Notes under the pieces: generated by a model | What the model was told of the DNA's origin: nothing | What the model saw: the letters and a program-made list of their open reading frames with translations, nothing else | Database searches by the model: none | In this document: one piece after another, positions 7,937-16,699 of the stretch | Layout of the letters: each line of letters starts with the position of its first letter | How positions within the stretch are numbered: position 1 is the first letter of the stretch | Source of the DNA: Actinomycetospora lutea | GTDB taxonomy: Bacteria; Actinomycetota; Actinomycetes; Mycobacteriales; Pseudonocardiaceae | Direction: 5' to 3' | DNA length: 64,000 nucleotides | Assembly (NCBI RefSeq): GCF_028737205.1 | Contig: NZ_JAQZAL010000033.1 | Location: 1-64,000, forward strand | Program-made: the position numbers and the translations under genes

Positions 7937-8808
7937 ATGTCCCAGCGTTGCGCCCTACCGACCGGCGTCCGTGTCCTGCTCGGCGGGTCCTGGCGGCCGG
8001 GCTGCTGTTGCCCCTCGGCGCCGGTGTCGCTGCCGCCTCCCCGCCCGAACCGACGTGCGCTGCGGTGGTCGAGGCGAAGGCGCTCGTGCGGGAGCGCCAG
8101 AGCGCCCTCGACGAGGCGCTGGCCGCCTACCAACGCCAGAAGACCGTCATGTCCACCACCCGCGCCACCTACGAGCGGCTGCAGGCCGACGACAGCGCGA
8201 CCTCGGCCGACGTCGAGGACGCCCGCGTCACCGCGCAGCGGGCCGCGGAGCGCAACACGAGGCTCTTCGACGCCCAGCAGGCCGCCGGCCGGGCCCTCCA
8301 GGAAGCCGTCCGTGAACTCGCCGACGCCCGCGAGGAGTGCGAGAACAGCAACGAGGGGCCCGAAGGGCCGCAGGGCCCGCGGGCGCCCGAAGGTCCGCGG
8401 GTTCCAGAGCAGGGTCCGGAGGGTCCTAGGGGGCCTGAGGGGCCGCAGCACCAGCCAACTACGGTGGTGAACCAGCAGGTGACGGTCAACCAGCAGACGA
8501 ACATCCACCCGACATCGGTGTACCTGTGGAACGGGGGACGGTGGGTGGCCTACAGCGACGGCACCGCGGTGCGGTGCGGCTCCGGCGGGCAGGACGTCGA
8601 GCGCGTCGAGGTCGTCAACGCCGGCCTCGAGCAGGGCGCGCCGTCGGTAGACGACGTTGAGGACGCCGCGTATCCGGAGGGGGGCGTGGCCGCCGGCGAC
8701 GGTTCCGGCGCGACGGTTCCGATCGTGCCGCTTGCGGCGGGCGCGGTCGGTCTGACGGCGCTGGGCGCCGGCGGTGTTGCCTGGCACCGTCGCCGCAGCG
8801 CGCCGTGA
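7937..8808 (+). pseudogene. surface protein B: paralogue of A with collagen-like linker, frameshifted in the signal peptide
   Basis: The start MSQRCALPTGVRVLLGG is in one frame, and the rest, AAGLLLPLGAGVAAASPPEP onward, in another. One extra G in the GGCGGGTCC run near 7983-7988 would restore the frame and match protein A. Mature part: coiled-coil helix with two Cys, a GPEGPQGPRAPEGPR collagen-like Gly-x-y linker in place of A's Gly/Asn linker, the shared domain YLWNGGRWVAYSDGTAVRCG, and the C-terminal anchor ATVPIVPLAAGAVGLTALGAG with an HRRRSAP tail. The stop overlaps the GTG of the sortase gene (GTGA). The frameshift may be real decay, programmed slippage or a sequencing error; everything downstream of it is intact. 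Confidence 0.7.
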
Positions 8809-9455
8809 CTGATTACCGGGCGGCGTCACCGGCGCGACGAGTGTCGAGGCGCCCGGGTGTTGTTTCGGTCGTCCTCCTGCTCGTCGCAGTGGCCGCCTTC
8901 GCCGTCGCGTTCTTCTCCGTCGCGGGTGGCGGCCGGGTCGGTCCGGCCTCGGTCGGGCTGCCCGCGCAGCGCACGGCGGTCGGGCTGCCACTCACCCCGG
9001 CCGTGACGACGAGGCTGCGGGTGCCCTCGATCGGGCTGGACACCGGACGGCTCGCGGAGCTCGGGCAGGACGCGGACCGTCGTCTCGAGGTGCCGCGGGA
9101 CGCGGCCACGGTGGGGCATTACGCGGAGGGCGCGTCGGCGGGCGAGCAAGGTCCCGCCGTCTACGCCTCGCACGTCGTCTACCGAGGTGCCGAGGGCGGG
9201 TTCGCCCGGCTCGCCGAGGTCGAGGCCGGCGACCAGGTGATCGTCGACCGCAGCGACGGCGTGACAGTGGTATTCCATGTCGACCGCGTCGCGCAGGTGG
9301 ACAAGGACGCGTTCCCGACTCAGGCGGTGTACGGCCCCACCGCGAGCCCGGAGCTGCGACTCATCACCTGCGGAGGCACCTTCGACACCAACGCCGACAG
9401 CTACGAGGACAACGTCATCGTGTTGGGCACCGCCCTCGAGGCCTACCGAACCTGA
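8805..9455 (+). CDS. class F sortase
   Basis: 216 residues, GTG start overlapping the surface protein B stop. One N-terminal membrane helix (about 19-40) is followed by an extracellular sortase barrel starting LRVPSIGLDTGRLAELG. The catalytic His is in ASHVVY (H123) and the catalytic Cys in LRLITCGGTFD (C189). The tail reads SYEDNVIVLG. At the position near E201 I would expect the catalytic Arg in many relatives, so the Arg assignment needs an alignment. Class F sortases attach secreted proteins to the cell wall. The physical coupling makes surface protein B, and probably A, the natural substrate, although neither carries LPXTG. Confidence 0.85.
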   Translation: MTDYRAASPARRVSRRPGVVSVVLLLVAVAAFAVAFFSVAGGGRVGPASVGLPAQRTAVGLPLTPAVTTRLRVPSIGLDTGRLAELGQDADRRLEVPRDAATVGHYAEGASAGEQGPAVYASHVVYRGAEGGFARLAEVEAGDQVIVDRSDGVTVVFHVDRVAQVDKDAFPTQAVYGPTASPELRLITCGGTFDTNADSYEDNVIVLGTALEAYRT

Positions 9456-9550
9456 CGCTCATCTACCTGTAGCCAGGATCGTCGGAGGCTCCGCCTCAAG
9501 AGGTCTGGAGAGCAAGCTCAGCACTTCTCGAGACTTTCGCCTACGGGCCA

Positions 9551-9570
9551 TCCGATAACCCGGTTCTATG
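9551..9570. repeat. 20-bp repeat, left copy
   Basis: TCCGATAACCCGGTTCTATG recurs as a 19-base near-identical copy at 21410-21428 in the same orientation, 11.9 kb away. Both lie in gaps between genes. The pair could be remnants of element ends or a shared regulatory site. Confidence 0.4.
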
Positions 9571-9632
9571 TCAGCTGAGCGGATCGGGCTGCAGGGCTGC
9601 CCTTATCATGTTGATGCGAGGCTGGACTGCGC

Positions 9633-10847
9633 TTACGAACGCTGGCCGGGTTCCGAGGACGTCGAGGCTGGAGCGTCGCCCTCGTCGTCCACGCTCTCAC
9701 GAAGACTCTCTTCGCCTGAATAAGCTCCACTAGGCGCATCCTGCCTCCTCGATGCGAGAGTCTCTGAGTCGACGACCTCCCCGCCTTTCGCAGAAGGCGG
9801 ATACGGTCCAGAGTCGGTTAGTGCCTCGGTCGCCGAGGGGTCCTTCAATCTTGCTGCCATCAGAGTACGAGCGTAGTTCTGCAGCTCTAGCATCTCGGCT
9901 GTCGCCTGCTGGCGCGCAGCCCGCCACCGCTGGTCTTCTCGGCCGCGCTCGTTTTCCTGCTGACGTAGCACTTCGCGCGCGCGTACGAGCTCCGCCCGGC
10001 TGCGCCGCTCGGCCTCGGTCGCTTCCATAAGCCGCTTCTCAAGCCGTCGTAGAGTGCCGGCGACGGGATTGAATGAGATGTACGTGGTCACGAGCACGGC
10101 GATCCCGCTAGAGGCAAACAAGATCCCGAACAAGACGGTCGTTGTTACTGAGTCTAGCCCGACGCTCGCGTAGGATTCGGATTGCTGGGAACTTTCGGGA
10201 GGTCCGCCAGCGGGCGAGACGTTAAGGTCCAAGAGTAGCGTGACGAGCCCGCTGGCCCCAAGAAGCAGCCAGACTCCCAACGCCGATAACGCCTGCAATA
10301 AGCTGGCCTGCGGATCGCCGTAAGATCGACGGGCGAGAGCCTTGCCAGCTAGGTGTGCGAGTCCGGACGCGACGGCGCCAGGAGCTGCGGCGGCAAGAAT
10401 GGAGCGCGTAGGCGAGCTGTCCAATATCGTGTTCAGGACGAGGTAGAAGGCGCCCATTTCGCCCGCAATCGCAATTAAGATGATGGTCAGCCCAACCAAG
10501 TCGCCGCGCGTCCGATCTCGTGCGAACAACTGAGTCAGGCGACGGCGGGGTAGTAGGCCCCCCCTCTGGGTAAGCCTTCCTTGAATCGACCCGTCCGTAT
10601 CGGTCTGACTATCGGCAGGGTCGCATGCTTCAGGGCTAGCCGTCGCCGAATCGCTTTGATCACGTTCTACGAGTTGATTCTGTGCCCCGCCCATGGCGGC
10701 GTCAATCCGAATCGTCGCTCGCCCGATCAGTGCCGCCCAGAATTCTGGCCACCATCCCGTCCGCTCTGGCTCTTGCGCGGCCGTACCAGCCGCGCGCCCA
10801 AACAACGCCCGACCGAACATTCTCCCCGAGGTTGATGGGTCGGTCAC
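9633..10847 (-). CDS. multi-pass membrane protein with C-terminal coiled coil
   Basis: 404 residues from GTG 10847, chosen because it overlaps the upstream stop (GTGA) and has GGAGG about 8 bases before it. A soluble acidic N-terminus of roughly 125 residues precedes four likely membrane helices (GLTIILIAIAGEMGAFYLVL; a weaker one at AAAAPGAVASGLAHLAG; ALGVWLLLGASGLVTLLL; TVLFGILFASSGIAVLVTTY). A charged coiled coil follows (LEKRLMEATEAERRSRAELV and on), then an acidic Ser-rich tail. No family is recognised. It is coupled to the small membrane gene just upstream. Confidence 0.6.
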   Translation of the reverse strand: MTDPSTSGRMFGRALFGRAAGTAAQEPERTGWWPEFWAALIGRATIRIDAAMGGAQNQLVERDQSDSATASPEACDPADSQTDTDGSIQGRLTQRGGLLPRRRLTQLFARDRTRGDLVGLTIILIAIAGEMGAFYLVLNTILDSSPTRSILAAAAPGAVASGLAHLAGKALARRSYGDPQASLLQALSALGVWLLLGASGLVTLLLDLNVSPAGGPPESSQQSESYASVGLDSVTTTVLFGILFASSGIAVLVTTYISFNPVAGTLRRLEKRLMEATEAERRSRAELVRAREVLRQQENERGREDQRWRAARQQATAEMLELQNYARTLMAARLKDPSATEALTDSGPYPPSAKGGEVVDSETLASRRQDAPSGAYSGEESLRESVDDEGDAPASTSSEPGQRS

Positions 10848-11155
10848 CGAGCTCCACCTCCTCCGAGCACATCCGCCCCGGCTTGACCAAGCTTCTCGAT
10901 GAGCAATGGGGTTGCGACTCCTACGGCGATTGCCGCCAGAGGCGTCAGGGGTATTCCGGATTGATAGGCCGCGACTGCCAGGCCGCCACCCAGCAGTAGC
11001 CGGACCATGGTGGCGGTCACATAGGGACCCGCTCGCAGCTTCTTGCGCGCGCGCCACGGCCAGTCTCCGATTCGGCCGACCACTCCTACGAAGTCCAGCC
11101 CTGCCACCAGCGCCCCGCCGAACAGGCCCCACAACAGGCACCCCCACCAGGACAT
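10844..11155 (-). CDS. small membrane protein, 103 aa
   Basis: ATG start MSWWGCLLWGLFGG. A first hydrophobic helix at about 2-26, a basic loop WPWRARKKLRAG, then two more helices (MVRLLLGGGLAVAAYQSG and LTPLAAIAVGVATPLLIEKL). It overlaps the 404-residue gene by four bases, so the two proteins probably act together in the membrane. No family is recognised. Confidence 0.55.
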   Translation of the reverse strand: MSWWGCLLWGLFGGALVAGLDFVGVVGRIGDWPWRARKKLRAGPYVTATMVRLLLGGGLAVAAYQSGIPLTPLAAIAVGVATPLLIEKLGQAGADVLGGGGAR

Positions 11156-11987
11156 GCGGCGACGCTAGCCTGATCCGCTCCTGTCGTGTAGGGAGAGGTG
11201 AGGGCGCTTAGCGGACTCGGCTAGAGGAGCACTCGGTGAACCGCCCTCAGGACGGTTCCGGGAACCAGGCCGAACCGCCGACCTTGTCGACCCGACCGAC
11301 CCCGGCGGCATCACGGGACGCGGCGGGACCACCCCCTGTTGCAGCCGCGGCCCGAAGCTGCTCATCGTCAGGGTCGCCGGCCTCTCTTCGGAGGGGCCCG
11401 AACAGAGTAGGCAGGGCCTCAAGCGCAACTCTAGGCACGGCTATCCCTCCGTCGGGTCGGGTCCACAACGCCGCCGACGTCGGGGTTGTCGCCCAGCGGG
11501 CCTAGCAACCTGGGGGGCGCATGTGCGGGTGCTGCGTCGACTGGACGCGATCGAGTGAAGGGATCGTCGCGCGGCCGCTCGGCCATATCGTTGCCGCGAC
11601 CCGATTCCTGTCTTGAGGGCCGGTCGTCGAACGAGAACGCCGACAACCAGACCTCGCCGCAGAGGACGGTGTGACCCACGACGTGCACCGATGCAGGCGC
11701 TGATCATGCCGTTCGCGCATACCAACGCTCTGGTACTTCGTGCTTCGTGCCTGTGCTGAATGGATTGCGCCGTCTCCGAGCCTTATGGCTCGTGGGCTGA
11801 GCCCTGTCGATTGTCTCAGCGCAGGCTCCTCCTCTTGGAGGTGCCAGCCAGCCAGCGTCTTCATCGGCGCTTCTCGCACGTCCGCAACCAGTGCCTTACC
11901 ATCTGTGTTGGTTGGGATCGGCGTACTGATGCTGCGCTTGGGGGGCTTTCCCGAGCAGTACTCGGCCCGCCGGATCCGAAGGCCACC
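11156..11987. other. long gap with one weak, possibly frameshifted small gene
   Basis: On the minus strand 11586-11431 reads MAERPRDDPFTRSRPVDAAP and on, and an overlapping frame (11468-11247) reads GIAVPRVALEALPTLFGPLR. Together they could be one broken gene of about 110 residues, but neither has a clear ribosome-binding site. The rest, up to the Lsr2 start, shows no supported gene; 11700-11950 is less GC-rich than its surroundings and may hold the Lsr2 promoter. Confidence 0.3.
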
Positions 11988-12377
11988 ATGGCGCAGCGCA
12001 CTATTGTCACCCTGCTCGATGACCTCGATCAGAGCGAAGCCGACGAGACCGTCGAGTTCGGTCTTAATGGGGTGAGCTACGAGATCGACCTCACCGAGAA
12101 GCACGCGGCCGGGCTACGCGACGCGCTCACCGACTTTGTCGAGCACGCGCGACGTACCGGGGGACGCCGGCGGGGCAGCTCGACCGGCGTGACCGGTTCG
12201 TCGCGGGCTCGATCAGGGAGTCGCGGCGGGCTTGGCGACCGCGCGGGTGGCGCAACCTCGATCGATCGCGAGCAGAACCAGGCGATCCGGGACTGGGTCC
12301 GCACCCAGGGCATGACCATCAGCGATCGCGGCCGCATTCTCCGCGAGCTCACCGAGGCCTACCACCGCGCCCGCTAG
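11988..12377 (+). CDS. lsr2: Lsr2-family nucleoid-associated xenogeneic silencer
   Basis: 129 residues with the family pattern from the first residue: MAQRTIVTLLDDLDQSEADE, then FGLNGVSYEIDLTEKHA, forming the N-terminal oligomerisation domain. A basic Gly/Arg/Ser linker (about 58-90) leads to the C-terminal DNA-binding domain REQNQAIRDWVRTQGM and ISDRGRILRE, with the RGR (114-116) that inserts in the minor groove of AT-rich DNA. Lsr2 silences horizontally acquired genes. This copy sits inside the accessory island, so it is probably an extra, element-borne copy rather than the chromosomal one. ATG 11988 is the family's usual start. Confidence 0.93.
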   Translation: MAQRTIVTLLDDLDQSEADETVEFGLNGVSYEIDLTEKHAAGLRDALTDFVEHARRTGGRRRGSSTGVTGSSRARSGSRGGLGDRAGGATSIDREQNQAIRDWVRTQGMTISDRGRILRELTEAYHRAR

Positions 12378-12379
12378 AT

Positions 12380-12416
12380 GCGAGGCTCGCCTCATGGATG
12401 AGGCGAGCCACTCGCA
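12380..12416 (+). terminator. hairpin terminator after lsr2
   Basis: A perfect 12-bp stem GGCTCGCCTCAT / ATGAGGCGAGCC (12384-12395 and 12398-12409) with a GG loop is extended by GCGAG / CTCGC around a small bulge. It begins seven bases after the lsr2 stop. Confidence 0.85.
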
Positions 12417-12777
12417 CCGTGCCCTCTAGACGACCCGCGGACCAATCGGGCGACTCTGACCATCTCGCACCCGAGCCGATAACCCCCAGGATTGTCAGCG
12501 CCCTGGGGCTGGTGCGCTTCCGAGCTGCGCGAAGGCGGCAGCGTGCTGAACTTGGACCGGCCTGCCAAGGAAGCGGAGCCGCCGGCGGGCCCGCCTGGGC
12601 TAGAGGCCCATCGCTGGTCCATGGTCGTCGGCTCGCAGGGTCGTCGAAGGGCCCGGGTCTTCCTCGAGGTCGACGAGGTCGATCCCCCGCTCAGCCGCCG
12701 GGCACGGCGCTGTGACCGCCACCGGCCTCGACTCGCCACCCCTTGTCCTGGGCGCCGGCGGTGCGGTCGGCTGTGAG
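12417..12777. other. gap without a supported gene
   Basis: Reading frames are open on both strands, but none has a convincing start or family. A plus-strand stretch (about 12510-12700: SVLNLDRPAKEAEPPAG and on) has protein-like composition and could be a gene fragment. Confidence 0.3.
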
Positions 12778-14512
12778 TCACTGGTCCGACTCGGCTATCT
12801 CACTCTCCTCTGGCACTCGCTCCAGGGGGAGGCGACCTTTCACATCCGGCTCGGCGGTTTGATCGAGCGCCCACCCTGAGGGCCACGCTACGTTGTGCGG
12901 CGCAGACCTGGTGGCCCTGAAGTGGGCATCGCCGTTGAAGGTGGCCTCGGTGAAGTCGGCGTCGCCGCTGAAGATGACCCCGTTAAAGATGGCCCCGTAG
13001 AAGGTGGAGTTGACGTTGAAGGTGGTGTAGCTGAAGGTGACGTCGCCGTTGAAGGTGGCCTCGGTGAAGTCGACGTCGCCGCTGAAGGTGGCGTTGCTGA
13101 AGCGGGCGTCGTCGCTAAAAGGTGGCGCTTCTGAAGCGGGCGTCGCCACCGAAGGCCGACTTGACGAAAAAGGGGTTGTCGCGGAAGGTGGCCCCGCCGA
13201 AGTAGGCGTCGCTGCTGAAGGTGGCCTCGCCGAAACTAGCTATGCCGTTCAAGGTGGCCTTGCCGAAACTGGCTATGCCGATGAAGGTGGCCTCGGTGAA
13301 GCTGGCGGCACCGCTGAAGGTGGCCTCGGTGAAGCCGGCGTCGCCGATGAAGGTGGCGCCGCCGAAGTGGGCGACGCCGCCGAAGTTGGCCTCGCGGAAG
13401 TCGGCGTCGCCATTGAAGGTGGCCTCCCCGAAGTAGGCCTCGCCATTGTAGGTGGCCCCATCGAAGTCGGCTTGACCGCTGAAGGTGGCCTCGCCGAAGT
13501 CGGCCAGGTCGCCGCTGAAGATGGCCGCGCGGAGATAGGCGCCGCCGCTGAAGGTGGCCCGGACGAAAAAGGATCGGCCGCTGAAGGTAGCCCCGATGAA
13601 GTTGGCGCTCCGAACATGGCACGAAGGTAGGCCGAAGTCGATTAGATGGGCGCCACGGAGGTTGAGGTCGATGCCTTCCCAGAAAACAGACCAGTGGTCC
13701 GGGATCAAGTGCTCAAGAAGTATTTCCTGCGCGGTCAGTCGGACCTGTCGTTCCTGCAGCGCCGCATCGTCGTGCCGCGCTTCGGTGCCTTCGTCTGTAG
13801 GAAAGAAAGGATTCTGACTGGCTGAGCGCTGCCGGTACGGCATGCGCAGATAGGCGCAGATGACATCGACGATGGTCTGGCGCTGCTCGGGGGTGTTCTG
13901 CGCGAGCCGTTCGAGGGCGTAGAGGCCGCCCAGGCGTACTGGCGCCTGCTCTGACCCGAGCTGGTCGACGGCCTTCGTGTAGAGCTCGGTGATCCGCCGC
14001 TCCGTTGTGTCGACGATCTGGTTCCTGCCGGTGATCTCGGTGGACTGCTGACGTCTGAACGCCAGGACGAGGCCGAAGGCGCCGCTGGTGCCAACCGCCA
14101 CAGTGAGACCCGTACGGATCGCGTCGATCCGAAGCGCGGCGTCGGACGACTGCCCCGGCGCTGGCGGGGTAGTGGCCATGCCGTAGAGCCAGAGCGTGAC
14201 CCCCACGCCCACGACCAGGACAACCGGAACGACAAGCACGAGAGCCCCCGTGGAGATCGGGGTGATCTCAGGGTCTCGCCGAGGTTGGCCGGAGCGGAGC
14301 CGTCGCCGAATGGCCGCAGCGGCGACCAGAAAGGCGGCAGCAACGAGGAGCGCCCACCAGATCGCTCGCACGAACGCAGCGAACTCCGACCACGCCACCC
14401 GGCCGGCGACACTGAGACCTACGAGCAGCGTGGTGACGGCCAGGGCCACGAGTAGGCTCGGCACCGATGAGCTGAGCTGCCGCCAACGAGAAGATCCTCG
14501 ATCAACCCCCAT
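12778..14512 (-). pseudogene. membrane pentapeptide-repeat protein, split by a frameshift
   Basis: The first part (14512-13115, 465 codons) has two pairs of hydrophobic helices (LLVALAVTTLLVGLSVAG, IWWALLVAAAFLVAAA, ALVLVVPVVLVVGVGVTLWL and a weaker one near ALRIDAIRTGLTVAVG). A cytoplasmic linker VRLGGLYALERLAQNTPEQR follows, then a long run of Phe-centred pentapeptides (ATFSG, ADFDG, ATFNG). It stops at a TAG right after an ACCTTTT run. In the next frame the repeats resume at once (FSDDARFSNATFSGDVDF) and continue about 115 residues to the stop at 12778. Removing one T restores one protein of about 580 residues. Pentapeptide repeats form a right-handed beta-helix; the role here is unknown. 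Confidence 0.75.
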
Positions 14513-14812
14513 GAACCCGCAGTGTGGTCTACCAAGGGTCTTGCTCGAGGAACCTGCTTTAGCATCGCGTTCAGGTGGCGCTCAGTCTACTGATGGTCGG
14601 CGTCCATCGTCTCGCCGTTCCAGTGCCGGTCGGTGCCGAGGACTCCGTTGGCGATGGCGTTGCGGAGCTCCGCCCACGTCACGATTCCATCACCCCGCGT
14701 GGACGGCTCGATGTCGGAGCCGCCTGTGGTCCTATCCTCCTGCATGAACTGCAGCGCGAGAGGGCGGTTTCACCGCCTTCTGTGCGCGCCGCGTTGGGGC
14801 GGGTGACGAAAC

Positions 14813-16261
14813 ATGGCACGAGTCCGAGGACGGAGGCGCCCGGAGAGCAGGAAGACGCGGACACGAAGAGTCGCGGGCCGGACACGCACTGGGTTGAGTC
14901 AGCCCTCGCCGCGGTCTCGATGGCGTCGTTTGTTGGCCCCCCTATCGAGCGGGTGGCGAGGTATCAAGGCGAACCCGGCTGCTGCTGCTTCATTAGCCAC
15001 GGCCCTGGCCGCGATCATCAGCGCCTTCGTCGCAACCGCGGCGCTGCGTTATACAGCCGCCCAATCGCTGTCCACCGAGCGCCAGATTGCGGTAGCGGAG
15101 CAGGGGCAAGTCACCGAGCGTTTCACGCGTGCGGTTGTCCAGCTCGGTGACCCCGCGCCCGATGTGCGTTTAGGCGGCATCTACGCGCTCGAGAGACTCG
15201 CTCGTGACTCCCCCCGTGACCATCCCACCGTGGTAGAAGTCCTCTCCGCTTACGTTCGCAATCACGTCCCAATCGCTGGGACGCCTGCCTGTAGCGAGAC
15301 GCCGCTGAACGCTCCGCCAACTGATGTTGTCGCTGCTCTCGTGGTGTTGAGTCGTCGCGACCGCAAGAATGACAACATAGCGAGGCTCTCCCTTGACCGG
15401 GTCTGCCGTTTGAATCTCACAGACATCGACCTCACCGGCACCAACCTCACCAGCAGCGACCTCACCGGCACCAACCTCGCCGGGGCGAACCTATTCCGCG
15501 CCAACTTCGCCGGCGCGAACCTCACTGGCGCCAACTTCGCCCGCGCCGCCGACCTCGAGAACGTCAACCTCACCGACGCAAATCTCACCCGCGCCACCCT
15601 CGTCTCTGACCGCGACGTCCTCCACGTCAACCTCACCCGCGCCAACCTCACTGGCGCCAACCTCACCGGCCTCCACCTCGTCGCGACCGAGCTCACCGGC
15701 GTCATCCTCACCGACGCCAATCTCACCGATTCCAGACTCGGCGACGACATCGACCTCGCATATCTCAACTTCGGCAGCGCCGACCTCACCCGCGCCAACT
15801 TCCACTGGGCCAACCTCACCGGCGCCGACCTCTCCGGCGCCAAGCTCCTCGAGACCAACCTCAGAGGCGCCGACCTCTCCGGCGCCAACCTCTCCGGCGC
15901 CAACCTCGCAGACGCCAGCCTCTCCGCAATCGACCTCACTCGCGCCAACCTCACCGGCGCCAACCTGGGCGGCGCCGACCTACAGAGGGCCCGGCTCAAC
16001 GGCGCCGACCTCACCGGCGCCAACCTCGCGGGCACCGAGTTCACCGTCGATGCCGACCCCACCATCAAAGACGGCCTCGGGCCCGGGTACGAGAGCGCCA
16101 ACCTCACCGACGCCGAGCTCACCGGCGCCAACCTCACCGACGCCAACCTCACTGGCGTCGACCTCACCGGCGCCACCCTCACCGGCGCCACCCTCACCGG
16201 CGCCAACCTCTCCGGCGCGGTCGGCGTCGACCTAACGGGAACGGTCGGAACTCCGCGATAA
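14813..16261 (+). CDS. membrane-anchored pentapeptide-repeat protein
   Basis: 482 residues. A basic N-terminus, one membrane helix (about 52-76, NPAAAASLATALAAIISAFV), then ERFTRAVVQLGDPAPDVRLG and GIYALERLARDSPRDH, the membrane-proximal module also seen in the divergent neighbour. From about 200 to the end the chain is Leu-centred pentapeptides (ANLTG, ADLSG, TNLTS), enough for a beta-helix of about 13 coils. The gene is divergent from the other pentapeptide gene across 300 bp, which contains no other gene and probably both promoters. The function of such membrane-tethered beta-helix proteins is not established. Confidence 0.85.
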   Translation: MARVRGRRRPESRKTRTRRVAGRTRTGLSQPSPRSRWRRLLAPLSSGWRGIKANPAAAASLATALAAIISAFVATAALRYTAAQSLSTERQIAVAEQGQVTERFTRAVVQLGDPAPDVRLGGIYALERLARDSPRDHPTVVEVLSAYVRNHVPIAGTPACSETPLNAPPTDVVAALVVLSRRDRKNDNIARLSLDRVCRLNLTDIDLTGTNLTSSDLTGTNLAGANLFRANFAGANLTGANFARAADLENVNLTDANLTRATLVSDRDVLHVNLTRANLTGANLTGLHLVATELTGVILTDANLTDSRLGDDIDLAYLNFGSADLTRANFHWANLTGADLSGAKLLETNLRGADLSGANLSGANLADASLSAIDLTRANLTGANLGGADLQRARLNGADLTGANLAGTEFTVDADPTIKDGLGPGYESANLTDAELTGANLTDANLTGVDLTGATLTGATLTGANLSGAVGVDLTGTVGTPR

Positions 16262-16302
16262 GCACCGAGAGTAGCTGTACCCGGACCACGCAGAGCAGCG
16301 CT

Positions 16303-16454
16303 TCACGGAGCGCCCTTTGGGGGCAGCGGCGCGCCTTCGCAGCAAGTCTCGATCTTCTGCCAGCAGGACCAGCAGAACGCGTCGGCCGGAGTCTCCCGGG
16401 TGGGAAGCCGTAGCCGCAGAAGGAGCAGCGCCACCCGGGCGGGGTGTCCGTCAT
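16303..16454 (-). pseudogene. small zinc-ribbon protein, frameshifted
   Basis: The reading starts MTDTPPGWRCSFCGYGFP at 16454, overlapping the stop of the upstream gene (ATGA). Near 16400 the frame must shift to continue as TRETPADAFCWSCWQKIETC and on to KGAP. With the shift corrected there are two CxxC pairs (CSFC, CWSC), a typical zinc ribbon of about 50 residues. As it stands the protein is truncated into an unrelated Arg-rich frame. Confidence 0.5.
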
Positions 16455-16699
16455 GGGAGGCGCTCCTCGAGCGCTCCGCGCGTCGCCGGCGATACCGTGG
16501 CGAGCAGCTCCACCCAGGTGTCCCGCAGCAGGGCCTCGGTGACGACCCGGCCCTCGGCGGTCTCGTGTCGATGCAGCCGTAGCCGGGGAGCTTCTCGCCC
16601 GGGGGACGCATAGCTCAGCTCGGAGCGGGCGCCCTGCCCGGCGGGCGGATCGATCTCTTCGGCGATCTTCAGTCGATCTCGATGCACAATCTGATCCAC
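16451..16699 (-). CDS. small hypothetical protein, 82 aa
   Basis: ATG start MDQIVHRDRLKIAEEIDPPA. Soluble, charged, mostly helical, ending WVELLATVSPATRGALEERL and P. It overlaps the start of the zinc-ribbon gene by four bases, which supports translation of both. No family is recognised. Confidence 0.5.
   Translation of the reverse strand: MDQIVHRDRLKIAEEIDPPAGQGARSELSYASPGREAPRLRLHRHETAEGRVVTEALLRDTWVELLATVSPATRGALEERLP

Noticed and set aside
12900-13600. Regular direct repeats resembling a CRISPR-like array
   Set aside because: The 15-bp periodicity is that of pentapeptide codons in an open reading frame; there are no unique spacers of constant length.
15400-16230. Dense short repeats (caacctcaccggcgc type)
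   Set aside because: They are the codons of Leu-centred pentapeptides, not a DNA-level repeat array.
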